Of a DNA stretch of 64,000 bases, positions 52,593 through 61,729 are shown in pieces. The notes beneath the pieces were generated by a model that ran no database searches, had not been told where the DNA came from, and worked only from the letters and a program-made list of their open reading frames with translations. A program made the position numbers and the translations under genes. The DNA comes from Nostoc sp. TH1S01 (lineage in GTDB: Bacteria; Cyanobacteriota; Cyanobacteriia; Cyanobacteriales; Nostocaceae): positions 95,862-159,861 of the forward strand of contig JAGKSW010000054.1 of assembly GCA_018993265.1 (NCBI GenBank). The letters run 5' to 3'. Every line of letters begins with the position of its first letter. The first letter of the stretch is position 1.

Positions 52593-53285
52593 ATGACAAA
52601 TGACCACTTAATTCATACCTTAAAAAAAGGACTGATTGTATCTTGCCAAGCGCCTGTTGATTCACCTCTGCATGAACCAATAATTATTGCAGCAATGGCA
52701 CAAGCTGCGGTTAATAATGGTGCTGTTGGTGTACGCATAGATACTCCAGTTCATATTCGTGCCGTCAGAGAGCGAGTGAAAGTCCCAATTATTGGGTTAT
52801 GGAAGCAAGTCATCCCTAAGTATGATGTATACATTACACCCCAGTTTCACCATGCTGTTGCTGTTGCTGTTGCTGGAGCCGATATAATTGCGATCGATGC
52901 CACAACCAGGCATCGTCCTGGTGGTGAGACAGTAGCAGAGATAATTACCCGCATTCATCAGGAATTAAACAAACCAGTCATTGCTGATGTGGATACAATC
53001 GAGTCAGCCAAAGCCGCCGCCGCCGCTGGTGCAGATGTTGTGGCGACGACTCTTTATGGTTATACTCCCAAGACTAATAATGATTCTCCACCTAGTTGGG
53101 AACTGCTGACGCAAATGCTAGAGGAGTTAACAATTCCAGTAATTTGTGAAGGCGGAATTTCTTCACCGCAGATGGCACGTCATGCTTTAAATTTAGGTGC
53201 TTATGCTGTTGTAGTCGGCACTGCGATCACTGGCATTGATTTGCAAGTGAAGAATTATCAAAGAATAATGCAAAACGGAGGATAA
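52593..53285 (+). CDS. nanE: N-acetylmannosamine-6-phosphate 2-epimerase
   Basis: 230 residues. TIM-barrel epimerase turning ManNAc-6-P into GlcNAc-6-P: GLIVSCQAPVDSPLHEPIIIAAMAQAAVNNGAVGVRIDTPVHI, PIIGLWKQ, IIAIDATTRHRPGG, VIADVDTIESAKAAAAAGADVVATTLYGYTP, VICEGGISSPQMARHALNLGAYAVVVGTAITG with the catalytic Lys (WKQ) and Glu (CEGG). The start ATG at 52593 lies inside a TGACCAA-type tandem repeat (TTGACCAATGACCAATGAC..), so the RBS is unclear. No sialic-acid genes are near; a role in amino-sugar recycling is likely. Confidence 0.93.
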   Translation: MTNDHLIHTLKKGLIVSCQAPVDSPLHEPIIIAAMAQAAVNNGAVGVRIDTPVHIRAVRERVKVPIIGLWKQVIPKYDVYITPQFHHAVAVAVAGADIIAIDATTRHRPGGETVAEIITRIHQELNKPVIADVDTIESAKAAAAAGADVVATTLYGYTPKTNNDSPPSWELLTQMLEELTIPVICEGGISSPQMARHALNLGAYAVVVGTAITGIDLQVKNYQRIMQNGG

Positions 53286-53431
53286 TGTTGAATACTATTC
53301 CACGGAATTCCTGATACAAATTCCTTTGCCTGCTCTTGCCACTCTAGGGCAGGTTTATTTCAGACAATCATACTAAGTTGCAGTCAAGCGTAAGCGTAAC
53401 CTGTGGTACTTCACGACTTCAGACTTCTTTG
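53286..53431. repeat. Intergenic repeat fragment
   Basis: CACGGAATTCCTGATACAAAT (about 53301-53321) and CCTGCTCTTGCC resemble the left part of the 32187-32402 element. Two convergent genes flank it. Nothing else seen. Confidence 0.45.
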
Positions 53432-54379
53432 TTAATACCCTGCTTGCTTATCTACGACATTGCGTAAAGGCTGGCCAGTTTGGTAGCGGTTGAAGTTATC
53501 CAGAAATAATTCCACTGAACGCTGTTTGACTTTGGGAGAATGACCAGAACAGTGAGGGGTAATAAAGATATTTGAGACTGACCACAAAGGACTGTCTGCT
53601 GGTAATGGTTCTGTAACTACTGTATCTAAGGCTGCGCCAGCAATCCAACCTTCGGTAAGGGCTTTGATTAATGCTGGTTCGTCAACTACAGCACCACGAG
53701 CAATATTAATTAAATAAGCATGAGGCGGCAGCGATCGCAATACACTTTCATCAATTAAATTTTTGGTTTCTGATGTCAGCGGTGTAGCAACTACAACATA
53801 ATCCGCCTCTGGCAAATGCGATCGCCATTCATCGACACCGACAACTTGGTCAAAATTTGGTAGTGGTTGCGGATGACGACGAGTACCAATAATTTTCATC
53901 CCAAAAGCTTTGGCGCGGGAAGCGATCGCTTGACCAATACCACCAGCACCAATAATTAATAAAGTAGCATCAGTTAATTCTTGAATCGGGAAACCTCTTT
54001 TCCAGTGGTGTTCTGCTTGTAACGCTTGCAAATCAGCCAGATTTTTGGCATGAGCAAGTATATAAGTTAAAACAAATTCTGCGATCGGAATTGCATGAAC
54101 ACCAGCACCATTAGTCAGAATGAGGTTGCGTTCCAAATAAGTCGGAGTCAAAATATGATTTACCCCTGCATTCGGCGCATGATGCCAACGTAAAGCGGGT
54201 GCTGCTGCTAACACTCGATGTAGAATATGGCTTTTGAGAAAAAACCAACTTAAATAAACCTCTGCATCCGTCGCATCATAATCAAGATTACCTTCGCTAT
54301 CAACTAATACAACCTTAGTATCTGATGGCAAATGCGTCTCAATTTCGGCAGCAATTTCGATCGGCAAAATGACTTTCAT
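53432..54379 (-). CDS. D-2-hydroxyacid dehydrogenase
   Basis: 315 residues. NAD-binding Rossmann core TLLIIGAGGIGQAIASRAKAFGMKIIGTRR; catalytic Arg in NIARGAVVDEPAL, Glu in VVTEPLPADSPLW and His in ITPHCSGHSPK. These are the Arg-Glu-His residues of the family. N-terminal catalytic half is shorter and divergent, so the true substrate (glyoxylate, hydroxypyruvate or another 2-oxoacid) cannot be assigned. Single gene on the minus strand upstream of the sulfonate genes. Confidence 0.92.
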   Translation of the reverse strand: MKVILPIEIAAEIETHLPSDTKVVLVDSEGNLDYDATDAEVYLSWFFLKSHILHRVLAAAPALRWHHAPNAGVNHILTPTYLERNLILTNGAGVHAIPIAEFVLTYILAHAKNLADLQALQAEHHWKRGFPIQELTDATLLIIGAGGIGQAIASRAKAFGMKIIGTRRHPQPLPNFDQVVGVDEWRSHLPEADYVVVATPLTSETKNLIDESVLRSLPPHAYLINIARGAVVDEPALIKALTEGWIAGAALDTVVTEPLPADSPLWSVSNIFITPHCSGHSPKVKQRSVELFLDNFNRYQTGQPLRNVVDKQAGY

Positions 54380-54720
54380 AATTTAAGTTACCGAATTACC
54401 GGGTTGTCTTTACTTGTGCGGAAGCTTGACTGCTATCAGGATGTGTGAGTGTAGGGTTTGTTCTCATCTACACCATTAAAACCCTTACACTCCTTTTTCA
54501 CACCCTTGACCCTCCGAATTTTAGATTTTAGATTTTAGATTTTGGATTAAATGAAAATTTGAAATCTAAAATATTTGGTCTCAAGCAGTGGGTTAACCCA
54601 GAAGAAAAACAAAAATTTTTCAATATTTAAGCCTCTTCTTTATAAGGAGAGGTTAATCCAAAATCGTAAATCCAAAATCCAAAATTGAGTGACTGTTCCT
54701 ATCACCACATCAGCCCTGAC
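54380..54720. repeat. Gap with TTTAGAT-type tandem repeats
   Basis: No gene. 54521-54547 is a TTTAGAT tandem repeat; AATCCAAAATCGTAAATCCAAAATCC at 54655-54682 is its inverted relative. 54435-54505 contains an ACACTC-rich sequence related to the interior of the 28197-28350 element. Confidence 0.6.
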
Positions 54721-55494
54721 TTAATAACTACCTAACTGCAACAATTGCTTGTACGCATAGCTACCTTCCCGATTCATTACCTGGTCGAGAATTGTTTCTC
54801 TGATGCTAACAAATGCTTCACTACCTCTATCTCGTGGTCGTGATAGTTTCACAGGTAAATCTAGAGCAATTCTACCGTCTTCAATTAAGATTACACGGTC
54901 AGCCAACGCGACAGCTTCTTCCACATCATGAGTTACTAAAAAAGCTGTAAACTGCTGTTCTTGCCACAGTTTTTCAATCAATTTTTGCATATCAATTCGA
55001 GTCAGAGCATCCAATGCTCCTAGAGGCTCATCTAATAACAGTAAGCGGGGTTGACTCACTAAAGCTCTAGCTAAAGACACCCTTTGTCTTTGTCCTCCAG
55101 AGAGTACAGATGGCCATTCTTCGCCTCTATCTTGTAATCCCACTTGTTCTAGCGCCCACTGTGCTTTTTCGCGCCAATTGTTTTGTAATCCTAAGCCTAC
55201 GTTTTGAATGACGCGCTTCCATTCCAGCAAGCGGGGATCTTGGAACATAACTCTGACGGAACTACTCAGTTTCCGCAATGGTTCGCCATCCAATAAAATT
55301 CCGCCAGCACTTGGTTTCTCCAAACCTGACACAAGGCGTAATAACGTACTCTTACCGCAACCACTACGTCCAACAATGGCAACAAATTCTCCAGGTGATA
55401 CTTCCAAATTGACAGAATTTAATACCGTTTTTCTGCCAAAAGCTTTCGTTAAATCCAAAATACTTAATTGTGTTCCTTGTGGATGAATACTCAT
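54721..55494 (-). CDS. ssuB: Sulfonate/nitrate-type ABC transporter ATPase
   Basis: 257 residues. Walker [13 protein letters not shown], signature [15 protein letters not shown], Walker [14 protein letters not shown], switch [11 protein letters not shown]. The close relatives are SsuB/TauB/NrtD; the neighbours ssuC and ssuD point to alkanesulfonates. It is 126 bp downstream of the permease gene on the same strand. No substrate-binding protein (ssuA) is encoded in this stretch. Confidence 0.9.
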   Translation of the reverse strand: MSIHPQGTQLSILDLTKAFGRKTVLNSVNLEVSPGEFVAIVGRSGCGKSTLLRLVSGLEKPSAGGILLDGEPLRKLSSSVRVMFQDPRLLEWKRVIQNVGLGLQNNWREKAQWALEQVGLQDRGEEWPSVLSGGQRQRVSLARALVSQPRLLLLDEPLGALDALTRIDMQKLIEKLWQEQQFTAFLVTHDVEEAVALADRVILIEDGRIALDLPVKLSRPRDRGSEAFVSIRETILDQVMNREGSYAYKQLLQLGSY

Positions 55495-55620
55495 AAAACC
55501 TCCTTAGTACATAGTCATTTTTGTTTGTGAGGTTTATTCTGCCTATAGCAGTTTTTACGGGAGTTGCAAAAAGTCTACTCCCTACTCCCCACTCCGTGTC
55601 CTTACGAGAAGTTAGGATTG

Positions 55621-56445
55621 CTATACATTTTGATAATTAGGATGCCAAGCCAACCATTTTTTCTCTAAAAATCTGGCAGTCGCATCAGCTAATTTGCCTA
55701 GCAAAGCATAAATAAAAATACTCAACACTACGACATCCGTTTGCATAAATTCACGGGCATTCATTGCCATGTATCCCAATCCAGAATCAGCGGCGATTGT
55801 TTCTGCAACAATCAGTGTCAACCACATAATTCCTAGAGAAAAGCGGACACCTACAAGAATTGAAGATAATGCCCCAGGTAAAATAATTTGCCACAAAAGT
55901 TGTAGTGGTTGTAATCCATAGACCCGACCCATTTCAATTAAGCCTGGATCGACGCTACGAATCCCATGAAATGTATTGAGATAAAGAGGGAAAAATACCC
56001 CCATAGATACAAGAAATAATCTAGCTTGATCCCCAATGCCAAACCACAAAATTACTAGGGGAATTAATGCCAAATTGGGAATTGTTCGCAGCATTTGCAG
56101 TGAACTATCTAAGAGTTTTTCAGCAACTGGAAAAATCCCATTTAGTAAACCTAAACTAAAACCAATAGTACCACCAACTAAAAAACCAGAAATTGCTCGA
56201 CCCGCACTGATGCCTATGTGCTGAAATAATTCTCCGGTAGAAGCTAATTTAAAGGCTGTAATTACTACACCACTGGGTGCAGGTAAAATTCGGTTTGAAA
56301 GTAAACCAGTTCTGGATGATAGCTCCCAAAGTATAACTACACAAATCGGTACAATCCAAGGAACTATTTTTTGAATTTGCGGATTTTGGAATATTTCTTT
56401 GAGCGAGATGCTGGGATTTTTGGTGTTTTTTAAGGTAATAGTCAT
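55621..56445 (-). CDS. ssuC: Sulfonate ABC transporter permease
   Basis: 274 residues with six membrane segments and the EAA loop [45 protein letters not shown], typical of SsuC/TauC permeases. The N-terminus starts in the cytosol ([19 protein letters not shown]). Its start codon overlaps the ssuD stop by 4 bp, so translation is coupled. Confidence 0.93.
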   Translation of the reverse strand: MTITLKNTKNPSISLKEIFQNPQIQKIVPWIVPICVVILWELSSRTGLLSNRILPAPSGVVITAFKLASTGELFQHIGISAGRAISGFLVGGTIGFSLGLLNGIFPVAEKLLDSSLQMLRTIPNLALIPLVILWFGIGDQARLFLVSMGVFFPLYLNTFHGIRSVDPGLIEMGRVYGLQPLQLLWQIILPGALSSILVGVRFSLGIMWLTLIVAETIAADSGLGYMAMNAREFMQTDVVVLSIFIYALLGKLADATARFLEKKWLAWHPNYQNV

Positions 56446-57575
56446 GAGGCACTCGTTAATTGTTTAGTAAGTTTTTCACTTGTGATAGAAGTTAAAACTG
56501 GTTTGGTGAGTGGTGTTGGTTCAGTTTGCAAAGGCAGGCGAGGAAATAATAATTCGGCGGTACGATAGGCTTCTTCTAGATGGGGATACCCAGAGAAGAT
56601 AAAGGTTTCTATCCCTAGTTGTTGATACTCCAACATCCTGGCGGCAACGGTATCAGGATCGCCAACCAAAGCAGTACCAGCACCACCCCTGACTAATCCA
56701 ATTCCTGCCCAGAGGTTGGGGCTAATTTCTAGAGTTTCTCGACTACCGTTGTGTAGCTGTGTCATACGTCGCTGCCCTTCAGAATCAGAACTAGCAAAGG
56801 CTTTTTGGGCTTGGGCGATCGCATCTTCATCGATGTATTTAATTAACTCGTTGGCTGCATCCCAAGCGGCAGACTCGGTTTCGCGCACAATTACGTGCAA
56901 GCGAATCCCAAAACGCACGGTTCTACCTTGGGCGGCTGCTAGTTGCTTAACTTCAGCAATTTTTTGGGCTACTTGTGCGGGTGGTTCTCCCCAAGTTAAA
57001 TAAGCATCTACGTGTTTGGCGGCAACTCGCTGGGCTGCTGCTGATGAACCACCAAACCACAGTGGTGGATAAGGTTTTTGGATGGGTGGAAATAACAGCT
57101 TGCCGCCTTGAATATCAAGGTATTTACCTTTGAAATCAACTGTCTCGCCACTCATAATTCCCCGCCAAACTGTGAGGAATTCATCAGTTAAGTCATAGCG
57201 ATCGTCATGACTTAGATGCAAGCCATCTCCTGCTAATTGCTTTGGTTCTCCACCTGTGACGACATTAATTAGCAATCGCCCATTCGACATTCTGTCAAAT
57301 GTGGCTGCCATTCGTGCAGCAACGCTGGGTGAACTAATTCCTGGACGAATTGCGACTAGGAACTTCATCCGCTTAGTAACAGAAATCAAAGAGGCTGCTG
57401 TTATCCAAGCATCTTCACAAAAAGGCCCTGTGGGCAATAAAGCGCCTGTATAGCCTAAGTTATCTACAGCTTGGGCAATTTGCTGTAAATACTCTGGAGT
57501 TGCATCCCTTCCTCCAAGTTGTGTTCCTAAATAGTGTCCGTCACGCGCTGTGGGTATAAACCAAAGAATTTGCAT
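56442..57575 (-). CDS. ssuD: FMNH2-dependent alkanesulfonate monooxygenase
   Basis: 377 residues, luciferase-like (bacterial luciferase family) TIM barrel that splits alkanesulfonates to aldehyde and sulfite. Start [18 protein letters not shown] matches SsuD; later [61 protein letters not shown], and [21 protein letters not shown]. First gene of an ssuD-ssuC-ssuB run; a flavin reductase (ssuE) is not seen. A promoter and two TACGGTAAA motifs lie upstream. Confidence 0.95.
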   Translation of the reverse strand: MQILWFIPTARDGHYLGTQLGGRDATPEYLQQIAQAVDNLGYTGALLPTGPFCEDAWITAASLISVTKRMKFLVAIRPGISSPSVAARMAATFDRMSNGRLLINVVTGGEPKQLAGDGLHLSHDDRYDLTDEFLTVWRGIMSGETVDFKGKYLDIQGGKLLFPPIQKPYPPLWFGGSSAAAQRVAAKHVDAYLTWGEPPAQVAQKIAEVKQLAAAQGRTVRFGIRLHVIVRETESAAWDAANELIKYIDEDAIAQAQKAFASSDSEGQRRMTQLHNGSRETLEISPNLWAGIGLVRGGAGTALVGDPDTVAARMLEYQQLGIETFIFSGYPHLEEAYRTAELLFPRLPLQTEPTPLTKPVLTSITSEKLTKQLTSAS

Positions 57576-57614
57576 TATTGTTAAGCTAATTTACTAAACT
57601 ACGGTTTTCTGGTA

Positions 57615-57666
57615 GATTTACCGTATTTAATAGTGATGATTATACCGTAAATCATGGAAAATACAA
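57615..57666 (-). promoter_or_regulatory. Promoter and TACGGTAAAT motifs upstream of ssuD
   Basis: Read on the minus strand: TTGTAT (-35-like, 57661-57666), 16-bp spacer, TATAAT (-10, 57639-57644), then ATTAAATACGGTAAATC (57615-57631). A second half-site ATTTACGGTATAAT overlaps the -10. The ATTAAA.TACGGTAAAT. motif recurs upstream of the FAD oxidoreductase at 60277-60294. Confidence 0.55.
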
Positions 57667-57696
57667 GTCCAAGTTTGGCAATTTCTGTTTTTTGTC

Positions 57697-59421
57697 TTAG
57701 AAACTAAAAGTAGTCCGCAATGCACCTACCCAAATCGCATCGTTAGCATCGTTATGTTCTGGACTTGTAATCACATAAAAAGTCGGTGTCACCCGCACAT
57801 TATCATTCACACGAAATGTATAGAAAGCCTCTAAATGTAAAGACGTATCTGGATCTTCCCGACTTGGTGCGTTTGCTCTAGGTCGATAATCATTGCTCGT
57901 AACTTTTGGTGGTACGCCTACGATAAATCCACCGACATTACCTTCTTTAAATAGGTCTGGAAAAGCAAATGTGAGTGCGCCATTCACGATTGTGGCATCG
58001 TTATTAGGGCCACTTTCTTGATGAGCTAATGTGTAACCAAACCAACCACCCAAAACAAAGCTGCGGCTTGCTCTCCAGTTAAATTGCAGCCCAAAATTAT
58101 CAGTTGAAGTAGAGTTTTGTTCAAAGGGATTTCTAGCGAATGCACTACCTGTACCACCAGTCAAGTTAAAACCAGTTCTAGTCCCAAAATATTTATGTAC
58201 GTAAGCAAGACCAATATCTAACTGACGACTGGGAGATAAAGTTAGCTGACTAAAGATGATGTTATTGGCATCAGCAAATCCTGTACCATCACCAGTAGGT
58301 CTACTAGACTGAGTGTTGTCAGCTGTATAAGCTAAGGTCAATTGAAATTGATTACTAAACTTGTATCCTAACGCCGCACCAGCACCGTCAAAACCAGGTC
58401 TGTAAACAGTCGGGTTAAATGTGGCAAATCGAGAAACAGCGCCATTTAGCCCACCTATAGAAGAGTTTAAGGTAGGTGCATAAATAGCTGGTTGCAATGC
58501 TCTCGGCCCTACCCAAACAGTGGCATTTTTCCCCAGAGGAAAACGGTAGACTAACTGACTCAGATATACTCCCTGCTCACCACTAGTATCAAATGTAAAC
58601 CGAGTCATGGCTGTGCCAGTACTGCTGGTTAAGTTAGGAATAGTGTTGGCTGATAAGATAGTTGAGAGTTGGTCTTTGCCGGTGAAACTGGTTTGTAAGA
58701 TTAGCCGGGAGCGATAACCAAAAAAGGTTTGCGTGTCATCTTTTGTATCATTTGCTGGGCGATTGTTGGCTCGATCGCCAAAGGTATCAGCCACCACAAA
58801 TACAGCATCGCCCAGTAGTTTGGTAGTGGTAGAAAACTGATTTGCTTCTACTTCCGCAGTCCGCGCTTCTAAGCTATCTAGTCTCGCGCGTAATTGTTGT
58901 AGTTCTGGGGCAAATTCGGCTTGCAGCTTTTGTAAGGTCTCTAAATCTTCTTTTTTAACTAAATCAGCCGTGTTAGAAGCAATTAATTCACTGAGGCGGT
59001 CAAGTGCTGCATTTAACCCAGCGGCAAATTCATAGCGAGTTAACGCACGATTCCCTTTGAATGTGCCATCTGGATAGCCGGCGATCGCACCATAACGTTC
59101 AACTAGAGATTGCAAAGCCTGAAATGCCCAATCTGTAGGTCTAACATCAGAGAGTTGCGAGACTGATGTGACTTGTCCTGTGATTTCGGTTGGCGAATTA
59201 TCGACTTCTGGTTCTGGATTTACTTCTGTATTGACTATCGATGGAACACTTTCACTTTGAGTATTTGGCGAAATAATCGTATTTGGTACGGTGTTTTGTG
59301 TTGCGTTGGTTTCTGTTGGTATTTTGTTTAAAACATCTGCATTTGCTACTGAAGATAGAAATAAAAGTCCATAAAAAACAGTAGGGATAACTAGCAAATA
59401 GTTCCACAAAAATTTAGACAT
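57697..59421 (-). CDS. Iron-uptake-type porin with SLH domain (OprB family)
   Basis: 574 residues from the Met at 59421, which gives a clean signal peptide (MSKFLWNYLLVIPTVFYGLLFLSSVANA); an ATG five codons upstream is also in frame. After it come a variable Asn/Thr-rich stretch, an SLH domain (VSQLSDVRPTDWAFQALQSLVERYGAIAGYPDGTFKGNRALTRYEFAAGLNAALD), a coiled coil (LQKLQAEFAPELQQLRARLDSLEARTAEVEANQF) and an OprB beta-barrel ending in Phe (..WVGALRTTFSF), the outer-membrane insertion signal. These are the main outer-membrane channels of cyanobacteria. Located behind the ssu genes on the same strand. Confidence 0.92.
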   Translation of the reverse strand: MSKFLWNYLLVIPTVFYGLLFLSSVANADVLNKIPTETNATQNTVPNTIISPNTQSESVPSIVNTEVNPEPEVDNSPTEITGQVTSVSQLSDVRPTDWAFQALQSLVERYGAIAGYPDGTFKGNRALTRYEFAAGLNAALDRLSELIASNTADLVKKEDLETLQKLQAEFAPELQQLRARLDSLEARTAEVEANQFSTTTKLLGDAVFVVADTFGDRANNRPANDTKDDTQTFFGYRSRLILQTSFTGKDQLSTILSANTIPNLTSSTGTAMTRFTFDTSGEQGVYLSQLVYRFPLGKNATVWVGPRALQPAIYAPTLNSSIGGLNGAVSRFATFNPTVYRPGFDGAGAALGYKFSNQFQLTLAYTADNTQSSRPTGDGTGFADANNIIFSQLTLSPSRQLDIGLAYVHKYFGTRTGFNLTGGTGSAFARNPFEQNSTSTDNFGLQFNWRASRSFVLGGWFGYTLAHQESGPNNDATIVNGALTFAFPDLFKEGNVGGFIVGVPPKVTSNDYRPRANAPSREDPDTSLHLEAFYTFRVNDNVRVTPTFYVITSPEHNDANDAIWVGALRTTFSF

Positions 59422-59436
59422 GGGTTGTTCTCGCAC

Positions 59437-59884
59437 AATCTGGATTTATGTTCTGTCAAAAGGTAATAGAACCTTATGGAAGAGCAAATATAGACATATA
59501 TCATTCCTGGAATTTATTTTTTCCAGTTTGTTCGCTTGAAATATTCACTTTTTAGTTATCAAGTAAGAATTCAGGAGCCAGAATGCAGGAGTCAGTGTGT
59601 GGAAAAATTTAGCCAAATTTTTCTCACTTAATGATTCATCATGTTGTTCAAGAGACAGATATTTGAATAGTCTATTCGGGCTATTTATCAAACCCCAACC
59701 AATTCTGACCTCTGAATTCTTACTCTTTAAAAAACTCTTGGTCAGAATTCCTTCGTTTAATACAAAGCTTTCAATTTTGTAAATATTTAATTCAATTGGA
59801 AAATTGAATTAATAAAATGTTCTCAATGACTAATTCTTTCAGATTTTATAGTGTATTTGTCAAGGGAAAAATTAAAAATTTTAT
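59437..59884. other. Upstream region of the porin with repeats
   Basis: No gene. STRR-type sequence GAATTCAGGAGCCAGAATGCAGGAGTCAGTG at 59570-59600 is mirrored by CCTCTGAATTCTTACTC at about 59709-59725. The rest is AT-rich, with an imperfect palindrome TTCAATTGGAAAATTGAATT (59791-59810). Confidence 0.5.
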
Positions 59885-60178
59885 TTAGATTTCCTGACAA
59901 ATAAACACTTCTTGGGCATAGCCACTTAATCTTTTAGTGAAATATTTTAACTTAAGATAATCAAGTTTGTAATTGTGGTTATACCATGTCACAAAAATTG
60001 ATATATCATCGATTTTCACTAACTTAGCTACGGGACGAGTACGATTAGCTCTGCTGTAGAAATAGCCTTTATTGTGGTCTATCATTAGCGATAGATATAT
60101 AAACAACGATAAATCTATCGACTTTATGTTGTTTACAAATACTCTTGTGATATTTGCATAAACTAATGTAAAAAGCAA
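59885..60178 (-). CDS. Hypothetical small protein (doubtful)
   Basis: 97 codons in AT-rich DNA, starting MLFTLVYANITRVFVNN and ending ..KYFTKRLSGYAQEVFICQEI. I recognise no family. The composition (Lys/Asn/Ile/Tyr-rich) follows the local AT content, and no clear RBS precedes the start. It may be an orphan gene or chance. Confidence 0.25.
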   Translation of the reverse strand: MLFTLVYANITRVFVNNIKSIDLSLFIYLSLMIDHNKGYFYSRANRTRPVAKLVKIDDISIFVTWYNHNYKLDYLKLKYFTKRLSGYAQEVFICQEI

Positions 60179-60272
60179 GCTCTTTTTCTAGACATAAAGA
60201 TTACTTCATATAACGTTACTTGAGAATTGATTAAGAGACTTGCTTTTTTTAGAGAACCATGAGAGACTTCGT

Positions 60273-60294
60273 TATAATTAAAATACGGTAAATT
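60273..60294 (+). promoter_or_regulatory. TATAAT box and TACGGTAAAT motif before the FAD oxidoreductase
   Basis: TATAAT at 60273-60278 runs into ATTAAAATACGGTAAATT (60277-60294). The same motif is found upstream of ssuD (57615-57631), suggesting shared regulation. Confidence 0.45.
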
Positions 60295-60436
60295 GGTAAA
60301 GTTACTGTAGTAATAAGCAGGCAAATCTGCTGGCAATCAGCCACAAAAACTGACTTGTTGAGGCTGTTAGTAAGCAGTTAGCAAAATAGGGAAGAATTTT
60401 CTCCGGTGTGCAGCTATCAATGGGGAGAGAAAGTGA

Positions 60437-61576
60437 ATGTTGAAGACGTTAGTAAATAATTTTGCACTCAACTTAGAAACCGATGTACTTGTAATAGGAG
60501 GTGGCCCAGCAGGTACATGGGCTGCATGGAGTGCTGCGTCTGCTGGGGCTAGGGTGGTACTTATAGACAAAGGTTACTGTGGCACGTCGGGATGTGCGGC
60601 GGCCTCTGGTAATGGAGTGTGGTATGTACCACCCGAACCAGAAGCACGAGAAACTGCAATGGCAAGTCGAGAATCATTGGGGGGATTCTTAGCCAACCGC
60701 CGTTGGATGACTCGTGTGTTAGATCAGACATTTACGAACGTCAACTTATTAGCTGATTGGGGTTATCCCTTTCCGACTGATGATGAAGGTAAACCATATC
60801 GGCGATCGCTACAAGGCCCAGAATACATGAGGCTAATGCGGCGGCAAATTCAACGGGCAGGCGTAAAAATCTTAGACCACAGCCCCGCCTTAGAACTGCT
60901 AGTAGACGCAGAGGGCTTTGTTGCCGGCGCAACTGGGATTAACCGCCAGACTCATGAGAAGTGGAGAGTAATATCAGGAGCGACCATCATCGCCACAGGT
61001 GGTTGTGCATTCTTGAGCAAAGCGTTAGGGTGCAACATCCTAACTGGGGATGGTTACTTGATGGCGGCAGAAGCAGGTGCCGAAATGTCGGGTATGGAGT
61101 TTTCCAATGCTTACGGCATCTCTCCTGCCTTTTCCTCAGTCACCAAAACCCTCTTCTACAACTGGGCTACCTTTACCTACGAAGATGGCACACCAATTCC
61201 CGGAGCAGGTTCCCAACGAGGACGTTCTGTAATTGCTGAAACCTTACTGCAACAGCCGGTCTACGCCATCTTAGATAAAGCTTCCGAAGAAATGCGCTCA
61301 TCTATGCGTTTAGCACAGCCCAACTTCTTCTTACCCTTTGACAGAGCGCGAATAGACCCATTTACCCAACGTTTTCGCATTACCTTACGCCTAGAAGGTA
61401 CAGTGCGCGGTACAGGTGGCATTCGGATTACCGATGACACCTGCGCTGCTTCCGTTCCAGGACTGTATGCAGCTGGTGATGACACTGTTGGCGAATTCGG
61501 GAAATGCTTGTCCAGAGCGAATGACTTGAGGAGTAAAGCGATGAAGTTGTCTGACCTCAAGCCATGTATTACATAA
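60437..61576 (+). pseudogene. FAD-dependent oxidoreductase (FrdA/AprA-like), truncated by a mobile element
   Basis: 379 codons remain. The N-terminus has the dinucleotide motif TDVLVIGGGPAGTWAAWSAASAGARVVLIDKG and a fumarate-reductase-like body (GGCAFLSKALGCNILTGDGYLMAAEAGAEMSGMEFSNAYG, RGRSVIAETLL, GTVRGTGGIRITDDTCAASVPGLYAAGD). At that final FAD-contact block (position 61480) the reading frame enters the terminal inverted repeat of the element; the last 25 or so residues (FGKCLSRANDLRSKAMKLSDLK..) are transposon DNA. The lost C-terminal part would have been 150-200 residues. The shared upstream motif with ssuD suggests a sulfur-related role; inference. Confidence 0.85.
61481..61573 (+). repeat. 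Left terminal inverted repeat
   Basis: 93 bp, paired with 63908-64000. Contains the motif CCATGTATTACAT at its inner edge. It overlaps the truncated end of the FAD oxidoreductase frame. Confidence 0.92.
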
Positions 61577-61653
61577 CCCAAAATACCCCTCTTCATTGCT
61601 GCCAAATTTTTGAATGTCAACCGAACTGAAATATTTTGTTTTCTAAAAACTAA

Positions 61654-61708
61654 CCGTGTAATACACGGAAAAAGAAAATGATTAACTGCTCTACCGTGTA
61701 TTACATGG
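61654..61708. repeat. Two near-palindromic CCGTGTA-N-TACAYGG motifs
   Basis: CCGTGTAATACACGG (61654-61668, perfect palindrome with one central base) and CCGTGTATTACATGG (61694-61708). They lie between the left inverted repeat and the transposase stop codon. Confidence 0.8.
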
Positions 61709-61729
61709 ATAAGGGACTCGAAGTATTGC

